A stretch of DNA of 17,226 nucleotides from DASRCB01 sp035653295 (lineage in GTDB: Bacteria; Acidobacteriota; Terriglobia; Bryobacterales; Bryobacteraceae). The position numbers were made by a program, and so were the translations under genes. This document shows, one piece after another, positions 1-8,066 of the stretch. Location: assembly GCA_035653295.1 (NCBI GenBank), contig DASRCB010000252.1:1-17226 (forward strand). The letters run 5' to 3'. The notes under the pieces were generated by a model. The model was not told where the DNA came from, did not search any database, and was given only the letters and a program-made list of their open reading frames with translations. The first letter of the stretch is position 1, and every line of letters begins with the position of its first letter.

Positions 1-140
1 TGGGCTTGCACTTGGATTCAGGACATTCTCCTGAAATGCCGAGCGCTCGATGGGGGGCAGGGCCTCGCCCTGCGGCGGGCTCTCAGCCCGCCTCTGGTCG
101 GGCTTTAGCCGACTCGTGCAAGCCCTGGGCTTGCACGATC
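1..140. repeat. Array of palindromes at window edge, including double-hairpin repeat copy 1
   Basis: Non-coding stretch downstream of the bshC stop, packed with inverted repeats: TTCAGGA/TCCTGAA (17-23/29-35); GCAGGGC-CTC-GCCCTGC (57-73); GGCGGGCT-CTC-AGCCCGCC (74-92); an imperfect GTCGGGCT/AGCCGAC (97-113); and an 11-bp perfect stem CGTGCAAGCCC/GGGCTTGCACG with a 1-nt centre (115-137). The first bases of the window repeat the right half of the last palindrome (GGGCTTGCAC at 2-11), so the array probably continues to the left. Positions 51-92 match the double hairpin found at three other places in the window. The 115-137 stem lies 15 nt past the bshC stop and could end that transcript, but no T-run follows. 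Confidence 0.8.
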
Positions 141-152
141 ACGAACCACTCC

Positions 153-1733
153 TCAACCCACGTACGCAACCTGGTGGTCGGGACAGTCCAGCTGAACGTG
201 CTTGTACAACTCGCCCACCAACTCCGGTCCAAACCGCGCGTACAATGCGAGCCCGCTGTAGAACCGCTCCTGCAAATGCCCGTGCGGCAGAACCAGATTG
301 CTGAGGTAACCGGCCTCCTGCGCGGCGCGCTCGTTCCGCCGCAGCGCCTCGCGCTCGGTTTTCGCGCGAATCGTCGAAAAATGATGAAGGACTTTGCTTC
401 TGCGCTTGGCCGCCGCATCGGCCAGCGTCGGATCGAAGCTGCGCAGCTCCGATTCCAGCGAACCCAGCGCCGCTTCGGCCGTGGTCCGCGCGCGTTCGGC
501 CTGTTGCAGCACGTGGGGAGGCACCAGGGCGTGCGAAATGCGCTGGCGAACCGTATCCGCGCCCGCCAGCACATCCGCAAGCGATACCGAATACCGCGTC
601 ATGATCCGTTTGGCGCGCTCGTCAATGATGGTGAACCCACTGCGCGACACCGCCACCGGCATGCGCTCCAGCAGCTGGTCGTAAATAACCGAAGCCTGCG
701 CGAGATACGCCAGCTCCGCCGGACCACCCACGTACGCCACGGTGGGCAGAAGGTAATCCTGCATCACCGGTCGCAGCAGCGCATTCGGAGATAACCGGTC
801 CGCCATACCGGCCAGTTCCTCGCCCGAGTACCGGCGGCCCGGCGCGACATAGCTGCCGTTCTGCCGCCGCAGCGTGATTCGCTCACCGCTGTCCAGAAGG
901 AAAAACAACGACGTGGCCGGCTCGAAATGGACCTGCGCGTGATATCCGGCTTCCTCCAGCTCCGCGTTTCGGGCCAGGAGACTGGTCGCAAGCGTATCAG
1001 CGGAGCGCGCGGCATCGGCCAACAGCGGCGCCGCGATACGACGAATCTCGGCGTCCAGAGGATCGATAAACAGAATACGCAGCGGCCCGAGCAGCTTCTC
1101 CAGCATTGCCCGGAACGCCTCGCCCCAGCGTCGCCCGGGCCAATAGCATTCGTGCGCTATGCTGACCGCCTCGGCCCCGAACGGCAGCGTCGAAAACGCC
1201 GCCTCCAGCTCGGCGTACGGCAATCCGTCGAGCTCCAGCGCGCCCACCGGCTTGTGGCCGTCCACCTTCTGCGGAGATTCGAGATGAATGGGGGTGCATC
1301 GCTGGTCGAAGATCCACGCGTCGTTGACCTCGGCGAAATCGTGATCTTCGGTCGCCAGCCAGAAGATTGGGACGGCGCGAATTCCCCGCTCCGTCAGCCG
1401 CTCCGCCAGCCGAATCGCGGTAAGAGCTTTGTAGATGCTGTACGCCGGACCGGAGAACAGCCCCACCTGCTGGCCAGTGACGACCGCGACGGTTCCTTCC
1501 CGGGCCAGTTCGTCCAGCGCCGGGTTGTCTCCATTTTGCCTCCGCAGCACCGAAACCAGTTCGGAGCGCCGGTCACCGGGATAAACCAGAGAACGGGCGG
1601 CTTTACGGTAAGACTCGAAATCTCCGGGCCAGCCGGAATAAAACTTCGAAACCCGCTCGTAATCGTATTGGTGGTCGGAAAAAAGCCGGGAGACGCCGGA
1701 AAGGTCAGTATGGCGGAGGCAGGCAGTCTCCAT
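153..1733 (-). CDS. bshC: Putative cysteine ligase BshC, bacillithiol biosynthesis
   Basis: 526 residues, the usual BshC length. BshC is thought to add cysteine to glucosaminyl-malate in the last step of bacillithiol synthesis, in the cytoplasm. Family signatures are visible: the N-terminal nucleotide-binding-like stretch VTGQQVGLFSGPAYSIYK (residues 85-102) and FWLATEDHDFAEV (124-136), followed by a long helical region (roughly 390-470) matching the coiled-coil part of the family. The ATG at 1733 puts these motifs at normal distances from the N-terminus; no clear Shine-Dalgarno precedes it, so a leaderless or weakly initiated start is possible. The gene diverges from cyaY, with 72 nt between the starts. 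I see no bshA or bshB in the window; bsh genes are often scattered in a genome. Confidence 0.93.
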   Translation of the reverse strand: METACLRHTDLSGVSRLFSDHQYDYERVSKFYSGWPGDFESYRKAARSLVYPGDRRSELVSVLRRQNGDNPALDELAREGTVAVVTGQQVGLFSGPAYSIYKALTAIRLAERLTERGIRAVPIFWLATEDHDFAEVNDAWIFDQRCTPIHLESPQKVDGHKPVGALELDGLPYAELEAAFSTLPFGAEAVSIAHECYWPGRRWGEAFRAMLEKLLGPLRILFIDPLDAEIRRIAAPLLADAARSADTLATSLLARNAELEEAGYHAQVHFEPATSLFFLLDSGERITLRRQNGSYVAPGRRYSGEELAGMADRLSPNALLRPVMQDYLLPTVAYVGGPAELAYLAQASVIYDQLLERMPVAVSRSGFTIIDERAKRIMTRYSVSLADVLAGADTVRQRISHALVPPHVLQQAERARTTAEAALGSLESELRSFDPTLADAAAKRRSKVLHHFSTIRAKTEREALRRNERAAQEAGYLSNLVLPHGHLQERFYSGLALYARFGPELVGELYKHVQLDCPDHQVAYVG

Positions 1734-1805
1734 GCAGCAATGTCCAAGGTAGCAGATGCCCCGTTACCGTCCGAAGATGCCCCGATCTGCAAGAATGGAG
1801 GTTTG

Positions 1806-2132
1806 ATGGACGAACAGGACTTTTACAAGCGGGCGGACGAGGCCCTGACCGAACTCTACAAACTGTTGTCCCGGGCGGCCGATGACGCCGATTTTGAGCC
1901 TGATTTCAACAACGGGGCGCTGTCCATCGAGTTCGAGGATCAGCCCGCCCGCTTCGTGGTCAGTCCCAACTCGCCCGTCCGCCAGATCTGGGTTTCCGCG
2001 CGCTCGAAGAGCTACAAGCTCGACTGGGATCAGTGCCGCGGGACCTTCATCCTCCCGGAGACCGGCGCGACCCTGACCGAACTCGTTCAGGACGCGATTA
2101 CCCAGCAGCTCGGGAAGGAAGTGAACCTGTAG
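1806..2132 (+). CDS. cyaY: Iron-sulfur cluster assembly protein CyaY (bacterial frataxin)
   Basis: 108 residues, close to E. coli CyaY (106). Frataxins bind iron through an acidic ridge and modulate IscS/IscU iron-sulfur assembly in the cytoplasm. The first helix is acidic (D2, E3, D5, D11, E12, E16), with further acids at 26-33. The beta-sheet signature is present: VSPNSPVRQIWVSARS (residues 52-67), W62 and W74, then a final helix (ATLTELVQDAITQQLG). The reading frame is open far upstream, but that part is antisense to bshC. I chose the ATG at 1806 because GGAGG (1797-1801) precedes it and homology starts there. The stop is 1 nt before the hemW start, so the two are probably co-transcribed and coupled. 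CyaY is best known from proteobacteria. Confidence 0.9.
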   Translation: MDEQDFYKRADEALTELYKLLSRAADDADFEPDFNNGALSIEFEDQPARFVVSPNSPVRQIWVSARSKSYKLDWDQCRGTFILPETGATLTELVQDAITQQLGKEVNL

Positions 2133-2133
2133 C

Positions 2134-3207
2134 GTGCCGCCCGGCGTTTACATCTCCTGGCCTTTTTGCGCGCAGAAGTGCACCTACTGCAATTTCGCAT
2201 CGGGGGTCCTGCCGAAAGAACTGGAGCGGGAGTACGGGGCCGCTCTGCTCCAGGAACTGAACGCCCATGCCTGGACGGAACCGCCGGATACGCTCTACCT
2301 CGGCGGCGGCACTCCCAGCCTGATGCCGATTGAGACCCTCCGCGCCTGCTTGGACCGCATTCCCGGCGGCCCCTGGCGCGAAGCCACGATCGAAGCCGCG
2401 CCCGGCACGCTGAATGACGTCGCAGCCTGGCGCGAAGCCGGCATTACGCGCGTAAGCCTGGGCGTGCAGTCATTTGTCGCCGCCGAGGCGTCGCGGACCG
2501 GCCGGCGGCACACGGCGGAAACGGTGGCCGCCGACGTCCTAACCTTGCGCGATGCCCGCCTGACGAACTTCAATATCGACCTGATCGCCGGCCTGCCCGG
2601 CCAGACCGACGCAAGCTGGGAAGAGTCACTGGACTGCGTAGAGCGCCTGGACGCGCCGCACGTCTCCGTCTACATGCTCGAAGTGGACGAGGACAGCCGC
2701 CTCGGACAGGAAATCCTGCTCAACGGCAAACGATACGGCGCGCGCGACGTACCCAGCGACGAAACCATCGTCCGCCTCTACCAACGCGCCGTCGATCGGC
2801 TCCGTGAAATCGGCATTCATCGGTACGAGATCTCCAACTTCGCCCGCCCGGGCTTCGAATCGGCGCACAACCTGAAATATTGGAAACTAGAGCCCTACTT
2901 CGGCTTCGGCGCCGACGCCCACTCCTTCGACGGAGCCAAACGCTGGCAAAACGCGGAGACCGCCGCCGGCTACATCCACCACGCGCAGCGCACAGAGACG
3001 GAAGCGCACCTCGATGAAGAGCGCTTCTTCGTCGGCCTCCGCCTCACAAACGGCATCGACGCGACCATATCCACAACCCCGCAACAACGCGCCGCCCTCG
3101 ACCGCTTCATCGAGGCCGGCCTCCTGGAAGGAGCCAAGGGCCGCCTGCGCCTCACCGACCAGGGCATCCTGCTCTCCAACGAAGTCTTCGCGGAGCTGAT
3201 CGCATGA
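2134..3207 (+). CDS. hemW: Radical SAM heme chaperone HemW
   Basis: 357 residues starting at GTG 1 nt after the cyaY stop. The radical-SAM 4Fe-4S motif CAQKCTYCNF is at residues 12-21 (CxxxCxxC plus aromatic), and GGGTPS (57-62) is the SAM-binding glycine motif. HNLKYW (245-250) is the HNxxYW motif that marks HemW and is associated with heme binding. Together with the length (E. coli HemW 378), this favours HemW over the longer coproporphyrinogen dehydrogenase HemN, although older annotation often calls such proteins coproporphyrinogen III oxidase. HemW is thought to deliver heme to respiratory proteins. Its iron-sulfur cluster fits co-expression with frataxin. GGAAGGAAG (about 2112-2121), inside the end of cyaY, can serve as the ribosome-binding site. 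The stop codon abuts a double-hairpin repeat. Confidence 0.92.
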   Translation: MPPGVYISWPFCAQKCTYCNFASGVLPKELEREYGAALLQELNAHAWTEPPDTLYLGGGTPSLMPIETLRACLDRIPGGPWREATIEAAPGTLNDVAAWREAGITRVSLGVQSFVAAEASRTGRRHTAETVAADVLTLRDARLTNFNIDLIAGLPGQTDASWEESLDCVERLDAPHVSVYMLEVDEDSRLGQEILLNGKRYGARDVPSDETIVRLYQRAVDRLREIGIHRYEISNFARPGFESAHNLKYWKLEPYFGFGADAHSFDGAKRWQNAETAAGYIHHAQRTETEAHLDEERFFVGLRLTNGIDATISTTPQQRAALDRFIEAGLLEGAKGRLRLTDQGILLSNEVFAELIA

Positions 3208-3252
3208 GCTTGTGGAGCAGGCCTTTGGCCTGCACGCGGGCCGAAGGCCCGC
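3208..3252 (+). repeat. Double-hairpin interspersed repeat, copy 2
   Basis: Begins directly after the hemW stop with GCTTGTGG, then GCAGGCC-TTT-GGCCTGC (3217-3233), AC, and GCGGGCC-GAA-GGCCCGC (3236-3252). It fills the whole hemW-ltaE gap. Relative to copies 3 and 4 the inner T-A pair of the second hairpin is C-G, a compensatory change. Confidence 0.85.
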
Positions 3253-3262
3253 TATGCATAAA

Positions 3263-4321
3263 ATGATCGATCTCCGCAGCGACACGGTAACCCGCCCCAC
3301 TCCCGCCATGCGCCGCGCCATGGCCGAAGCCGAAGTCGGCGACGACGTCTACAACGAGGACCCCACCGTAAACCGCCTGGAACAGCGCGCGGCGGAATTG
3401 TTCGGGCGCGACGCGGCCCTGTTCGTCCCCTCCGGCACGATGGCCAATACCATCGCCATCAAGCTCCACACCCGCCACGGCCAGGAAGTCATCTGCGAAT
3501 CCCGCGCCCACATCCTCGACTGGGAACTCTCCATGACCGCCTGGTTCTCCGGCTGCCTCGTGCGCACGGTCTGGGCGGAGGACGGCGTGCTCCGCTGGAG
3601 CGCGATCCACCGGGCTCTCCGCGCCTTCGGCCCGCACAACGCGCCCACCGCGCTCGTCGAGATCGAAAACACCCACAACATGGCCGGCGGAACGGTCATG
3701 CCCATCGACGTGGTCCAGGAGATCTGCGAAGAAGCGCACGCCCTCGGCCTCAGGGTGCACATGGACGGCGCCCGGATCTTCAACGCGGCGGCATACCTCG
3801 GCCGGCCTGTTCGCGAAGTTGCCGCCGGCGTGGACACCGTGATGTTCTGCCTGTCCAAAGCGCTGGGCGCGCCCGTGGGCTCGCTGCTCGTTGGCGATGC
3901 CGCCGATATCGCGCAGGCTCGGCTCTACCGCAAGCGCCTGGGCGGCGGGATGCGCCAGGCCGGCATCCTCGCCGCAGCCGGGATCGTCGCCCTGGAGGAC
4001 ACCCCGCCGCGGCTGCATGAGGACCACGCCAACGCCCGCTGGACCGCCGCCGAGCTCGCCCGCATCCCGGGCGTCAGCCTCGATCCCGAGCGCGTCCAGA
4101 CGAACATCGTGATCTTTGACATCTCCACCACCGGCTTGACGCCCGCGGACTTCAGCGACCGTCTGAAGGAGCACGGCGTGCTCATCAACGGTGTCAACGC
4201 GACCAGCCTGCGCGCGGTCACGCACTACGACGTCACCCGGCAGGATTGCGAAAGGGCAGTGGAAGCGGTTGCGAAAGTGGCGGGATCTTCAGGAAGGCAT
4301 TCGGCAGGAACGGCCCGATAA
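3263..4321 (+). CDS. ltaE: Low-specificity L-threonine aldolase
   Basis: PLP-dependent fold-type I enzyme that cleaves L-threonine or allo-threonine to glycine and acetaldehyde. Visible motifs: MIDLRSDTVTRPTPAM at the N-terminus, YNEDPT, SGTMAN (phosphate binding), HMDGARIFNAA with the Asp that pairs with the PLP ring nitrogen, and CLSKALGAPVGSLL with the Schiff-base lysine. The frame is open from a GTG at 3212, but that lies inside the repeat. From ATG 3263 the protein is 352 residues, begins exactly as E. coli LtaE does, and places the stacking His at 83 and the PLP Asp at 168, the E. coli numbers; the lysine is K199. ATG 3254 (MHK-) is the alternative. Neither start has a clear Shine-Dalgarno. 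The C-terminal codons lie inside a terminator-like stem. Confidence 0.93.
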   Translation: MIDLRSDTVTRPTPAMRRAMAEAEVGDDVYNEDPTVNRLEQRAAELFGRDAALFVPSGTMANTIAIKLHTRHGQEVICESRAHILDWELSMTAWFSGCLVRTVWAEDGVLRWSAIHRALRAFGPHNAPTALVEIENTHNMAGGTVMPIDVVQEICEEAHALGLRVHMDGARIFNAAAYLGRPVREVAAGVDTVMFCLSKALGAPVGSLLVGDAADIAQARLYRKRLGGGMRQAGILAAAGIVALEDTPPRLHEDHANARWTAAELARIPGVSLDPERVQTNIVIFDISTTGLTPADFSDRLKEHGVLINGVNATSLRAVTHYDVTRQDCERAVEAVAKVAGSSGRHSAGTAR

Positions 4322-4339
4322 AAGGCCGCCCTGCCGAAT
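4299..4339. terminator. Bidirectional hairpin between convergent ltaE and TonB-dependent receptor 1
   Basis: A perfect 10-bp outer stem ATTCGGCAGG (4299-4308) / CCTGCCGAAT (4330-4339) encloses an inner stem CGGCC (4311-4315) / GGCCG (4324-4328). The ltaE stop codon (4319-4321) is in the loop, so the left arm is coding. The receptor gene stops at 4353 from the other side. There is no long T-run on either strand, so intrinsic termination may be partial. Confidence 0.6.
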
Positions 4340-4352
4340 ATTCACTCAGTCT

Positions 4353-7300
4353 TCAGAACGTGAACTTCGCTACCAGCTGCATCCCCCGCGAATTGCTGGG
4401 GAAGTACAGGTCATACTTGCCGAAGTCGGCGTTGCTCGGAATCAGCGGATTACGAGGCACCGCGGCAGTCGAGTACGGCGACACATCCGAAAGATAACCG
4501 CCCGTGAACTGCGGGTGATTGAACAGATTGAACGCCTGCGCGCCAAACTGGAAAGCGAAACGCTCTGTGATGTTGATCTTCTTATAGAGCGACGCGTCGA
4601 TGTTATTCTCCGGATCGAACGGCAGCGTGTTGCGCCCGCCATTGGATCGAGCTCCCTTGCCGGCAACGATGTATCGCGCGTTCGGATTATTGGCCAGGTA
4701 ACCCACAATATCTCCGTTGCCATTCTTGATCGCGGTAACGCCACTGCCGATGTTCGCGCTGCCCGCGGGGTTGATGATCGCTCGATCGCCGGCGGAATCA
4801 CCGTTCAGGTTCGAATCCACACCGCTCTGAACGGTCGCGTACTCCGGCGATTGGTACGTGTAAGTCATGCCGAAGTTCCAGTTCCCGACAATATTCTTCA
4901 GGAACCAGTTGCTGCTCCCCTCGAACGGCCGGATGTCGTAAAGCGGCGTAAAGGTGAAACGATAGCGGCGATCGAGCGCCGAATTCGCCCACTCCGCCCG
5001 CAGATTCTGGAAGTCCTGCGCGCGGCGCGGCGACAGAATGGTCGAGAAGTTCGTCGCGGTGGAATCGTCCTGAGCGTGGCTCCACGTGAAGGCGGCGATG
5101 TACTGGAAGTTGTGCGAATAGCGCTTGTTCATCTGCAGCGCCAGACCGTTGTACCTGGAGTTCCCCCACGGATGATAGCCCGTGATGTTATTGGGGAACC
5201 CATACTGCGCCAGGTAGTTACTTGTGTTTGCATACAGACCTGTTGCGGGTATGTTGTTTGCAGGGTCTGCTGGATGGCCGAGAAACGTCTTAAGTCCGGC
5301 AATCGTATCGGCGGATGGCATGCTCAAGTAAGTTGGCAGGAAATCGGTTGGGCTGACCCGGGAAAGAATGTTCAGCCGCGTCTGATTCCAGAGGTGCACG
5401 CCCTTCGTATACACGTACCGTGCCTCGACCGTATAGTCGTTCCCCAGCAAGCGCTGCACGCCAATCGTCCCCGTAAGCGCGTAAGGGCGCTTCGTCTGAT
5501 CGAAAGCATACGAAGCAACTGCTGCGCGGGCATCTTCCACCGTCGTCCAACCGCCGCCCGACCCGGTGCTCTTCAGACCGCCGCCCGCGAGAAAGCCCGT
5601 CGCAACGCATTCCGCCGGGCAGTCCAGCGTCGTAGCGAAGAACGGCGGCGACGCGTTCTGGTTCAGATTGATATACGTGTTGTCGAAAGAGCGCGCGAAG
5701 CCGCCGCGAACCGACCACTTCTGGCTGCTGCCGGGCGACCACGCGAATCCGACGCGCGGCGACCAGTCGTTCTTGCCAGTATTCGGTTCACGGAACGTGA
5801 TCACGCCCGGCACGTCGGCCAGCGCGCTCGCTGCCTGATAACGCGTTCCTACCGGCACCTGCACGAACTCATAGCGCACGCCGAGGTTCAAAGTGAGATT
5901 CTGCTTTACACGGAAGTCGTCGTTGAAATACGAGGCCTGCTGGAAGAAGCCAAACGGGACGTTCGCGTTACCCGTCGTGCGTTCGCCCGACACGCCACTG
6001 ATATTCCCGCCTGTCGGCATCTGATCGAGAAGATACTGCTCCAGCGTCGCGTAATCGTAATCGCCGCGGGCGCGCTGCACGAAGAAGCCCGCCAGGATAA
6101 CGTCGGTCGCGGAATAGCCAAACTTGAACGTGTGCCGGCCCCACGACTTCGTCACGTTGTCCTGTAACGTCGACAGGTTCTCGATCGAGCCGGACGGCGT
6201 GTTGGGATCGGGCCCAATCTGCAGGTTCAGGTCGTCAATCGAGAGGTTCGGGAATGCATCCAGACCCGGGAACTTGAAGTTGCCCGCGGTGATGTTCTGA
6301 TTGTTGCGGCTGTAAGAAGCCCGCAGCTCGTTTTCCAGCGTCGCGGAGAAGTTATGAAACTCCGACACGGAAACGCTCTTGTTGAGATTCGGCAACGGCT
6401 CGAAAAAGACCGGCAGGTTCGCAACATTGTCCAGTCCCTGGCTGTTGTTGTAGTAATAACGGCCGCGGATCTGGTCCTTGCTGCTCATGTTGTAATCGAT
6501 CGCGACCACGGCGTTGTAGCTGTTGAAATAGTTCGGTGAGGCGAACGTCAGCGGGCCGATGGGAATGTTCTGACCCCCGACGCTGATCGTGCCGCTCTGC
6601 GATCCCGCCGTGGGCACGTACTGCTTGAATACGCCGAGATTCGTCGAACTGACCCCCGGCAGGTTCCCCAGCGCACTGAGACCCGCGCTGGTCGGCGCAT
6701 AAACCGTTCCCGCCGGAACCGACGCCTGGCCGATCGGATTGTACTCATACAGTCCGAAGTAGAAGAGCTTGTCCTTGATGATCGGCCCGCCAACCGTGCC
6801 GCCCAGACGATTGTTGTCATAGCGCGGCTGCGACGTCAGGCCTGCCTGCCGCTGCTGCTGGTCCAGCGCGTTCAGGTCGCGGTTCTGCATGTACTCGTAA
6901 ACCGAGCCGTGCACCGAATTCGTGCCGGACTTCACCAGCACGTTGAAGACTCCGCCCGACGCTCCGCCGAATTCGGGACTGAACTGATTCTGCAGCAGCG
7001 TGAACTCCGCTACCGCATCGTTCGGAATCGTGACCTGCGGACCGGTGACGTAGTGGTTGTCATTCACCACGCCGTCCACGTTGAAGGTGTTGTTCTCGGG
7101 ACGCTGCCCGGCAATGCTCGGTCCGGTGCCCTGCCCGACCCCGCCCGACGACGCCACGCCCGCGCCCAGCAGGCTGAGGTTCCAGATGCCGGAGCCGTTG
7201 ACCACCTTCGAATTCGCGGCGATGCCCAGATCCTCGGCGTCCTTGGTGTTGAACGTCGTCTGCAACTGCGCCGTCGATGTGTCGATCATCGCCGCCGCGG

Positions 7301-7673
7301 CGGTCACTTCAACCGTCGAACTAACCGACCCGACGTTCAGGGTCAGGTTTACGTTCGCCGTGTGGTTCAGCTCCAGTTGTACGTCCTCCACCGTCGCCGT
7401 AGCAAAGCCTGGTGAAGTCGCCGATACGTTGTAGGACCCCACCGGGACGTTGTTCAAACGGTAGTCCCCGTCCTGGTTGCTGGTGGTCGTGTATTTCACG
7501 CCCGTATTACGGTTCGTGGCGGTCACTACTGCGCCCGCCAAAATGGCTCCGGACGTGTCCTTCACCGTGCCGACGACAATGCTGTCCATGGCCTGGGAGA
7601 ACAGCATCGAAGCGAGTAACACAGCGGCGGCCAGCGCCAGCGGCAGCCGCATGGCTCGAAATGTCTTGTTCAT
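4353..7673 (-). CDS. TonB-dependent receptor, Oar-like, with N-terminal carboxypeptidase-regulatory domain (receptor 1)
   Basis: 1106 residues from ATG 7673; the frame is open further upstream to 7835. I chose 7673 because AGGGGA (7678-7683, minus strand) precedes it and a classic signal peptide follows (MNKTFRAMRLPLALAAAVLLASMLFSQA). Next come a carboxypeptidase-regulatory/CNA-B-like beta domain (about residues 31-115: VVGTVKDTSGAILAGAVVTA, then a GDYRLNNVPVGSYNV motif), a plug-like region (GQRPENNTFNVDG; PNDAVAEFTLLQNQFSPEFG; KSGTNSVHG), and a long beta-barrel ending in the aromatic outer-membrane signature LVAKFTF. It sits in the outer membrane and probably moves a large ligand or secreted protein with TonB energy; the substrate is unknown. 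No SusD partner is nearby. It is paralogous along its full length to the next gene. A T-rich patch near 5220-5300 differs from its surroundings and may encode a variable loop. Confidence 0.9.
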   Translation of the reverse strand: MNKTFRAMRLPLALAAAVLLASMLFSQAMDSIVVGTVKDTSGAILAGAVVTATNRNTGVKYTTTSNQDGDYRLNNVPVGSYNVSATSPGFATATVEDVQLELNHTANVNLTLNVGSVSSTVEVTAAAAMIDTSTAQLQTTFNTKDAEDLGIAANSKVVNGSGIWNLSLLGAGVASSGGVGQGTGPSIAGQRPENNTFNVDGVVNDNHYVTGPQVTIPNDAVAEFTLLQNQFSPEFGGASGGVFNVLVKSGTNSVHGSVYEYMQNRDLNALDQQQRQAGLTSQPRYDNNRLGGTVGGPIIKDKLFYFGLYEYNPIGQASVPAGTVYAPTSAGLSALGNLPGVSSTNLGVFKQYVPTAGSQSGTISVGGQNIPIGPLTFASPNYFNSYNAVVAIDYNMSSKDQIRGRYYYNNSQGLDNVANLPVFFEPLPNLNKSVSVSEFHNFSATLENELRASYSRNNQNITAGNFKFPGLDAFPNLSIDDLNLQIGPDPNTPSGSIENLSTLQDNVTKSWGRHTFKFGYSATDVILAGFFVQRARGDYDYATLEQYLLDQMPTGGNISGVSGERTTGNANVPFGFFQQASYFNDDFRVKQNLTLNLGVRYEFVQVPVGTRYQAASALADVPGVITFREPNTGKNDWSPRVGFAWSPGSSQKWSVRGGFARSFDNTYINLNQNASPPFFATTLDCPAECVATGFLAGGGLKSTGSGGGWTTVEDARAAVASYAFDQTKRPYALTGTIGVQRLLGNDYTVEARYVYTKGVHLWNQTRLNILSRVSPTDFLPTYLSMPSADTIAGLKTFLGHPADPANNIPATGLYANTSNYLAQYGFPNNITGYHPWGNSRYNGLALQMNKRYSHNFQYIAAFTWSHAQDDSTATNFSTILSPRRAQDFQNLRAEWANSALDRRYRFTFTPLYDIRPFEGSSNWFLKNIVGNWNFGMTYTYQSPEYATVQSGVDSNLNGDSAGDRAIINPAGSANIGSGVTAIKNGNGDIVGYLANNPNARYIVAGKGARSNGGRNTLPFDPENNIDASLYKKINITERFAFQFGAQAFNLFNHPQFTGGYLSDVSPYSTAAVPRNPLIPSNADFGKYDLYFPSNSRGMQLVAKFTF

Positions 7674-8008
7674 AGAATCCCCTGTCCCCTCGGAAACGTT
7701 GCATTTGCTGCGTTGTATAACGCCGCCATTGCGGGATATGCTCGTCGCGCGCGACTCGGCTCGGTATAGCCCTGGGCGCATAACCCGGAATAACGCATGA
7801 GCGGTTGGGCGTTGCCGTAGCAGGTTGGCTGCCAAAACCTGCGCCTTGTCGGCTCAACTACATGTAGCGTTAGGAAAAGGTAACGACGGGTTAGATTCTG
7901 GTTTTCGGTATCCGTTAGATATCGGCGCTACGGGAAACCGTACTCCGGAGGCGTTCAGGTTGCAGTGACATCTCTTACATTGTGAGAGTTCGTACTATTA
8001 GCGGAATG
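7674..8008. other. Intergenic upstream region of receptor 1
   Basis: Contains no convincing gene. It carries a perfect 10-bp palindrome CTACATGTAG (7858-7867), several TAACG/TAACC words on the minus strand (7868-7925), and a sigma-54-like element (7819-7834). An upstream extension of the receptor frame to 7835 is open but has no signal-peptide character and no Shine-Dalgarno, so I treat it as leader. Confidence 0.5.
7819..7834 (-). promoter_or_regulatory. Candidate sigma-54-like -24/-12 element for receptor 1
   Basis: The minus strand reads TGGCAGCCAACCTGCT. The GG and GC dinucleotides are at the spacing of the sigma-54 consensus (TGGCAC-N5-TTGC), and T, C, A and TGC also match, but the middle bases do not. 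It lies about 145 nt before the start codon. No activator gene is in the window. A chance match is quite possible. Confidence 0.25.
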
Positions 8009-8034
8009 AAAAAGGGGAGCGCTTCCGCTCCCCT
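8009..8034 (-). terminator. Rho-independent terminator of receptor 2
   Basis: Stem GGGGAGCG (8014-8021) / CGCTCCCC (8026-8033) with a CTTC loop. Read on the minus strand it is followed by TTTTTCATT, the T-run expected of an intrinsic terminator. It lies about 33 nt past the receptor 2 stop, so receptors 1 and 2 are probably separate transcripts. Confidence 0.88.
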
Positions 8035-8066
8035 CTTATCCTTCACAACCGCCTTGACAGGGTTTG

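Noticed and set aside
51..92. Short palindromic repeats as a CRISPR array
   Set aside because: The copies are kilobases apart, without regular spacers or cas genes.
927..1805. Long in-frame extension upstream of cyaY
   Set aside because: It is antisense to bshC and has no frataxin homology; the real start at 1806 has its own GGAGG.
3212..3262. GTG start giving a 17-residue longer threonine aldolase
   Set aside because: The extra residues translate the interspersed repeat, and homology to E. coli LtaE begins exactly at ATG 3263.
4191..6167. 658-residue plus-strand ORF
   Set aside because: It is the antisense shadow of receptor 1: Arg/Val-rich, without domain features, and it starts inside ltaE.
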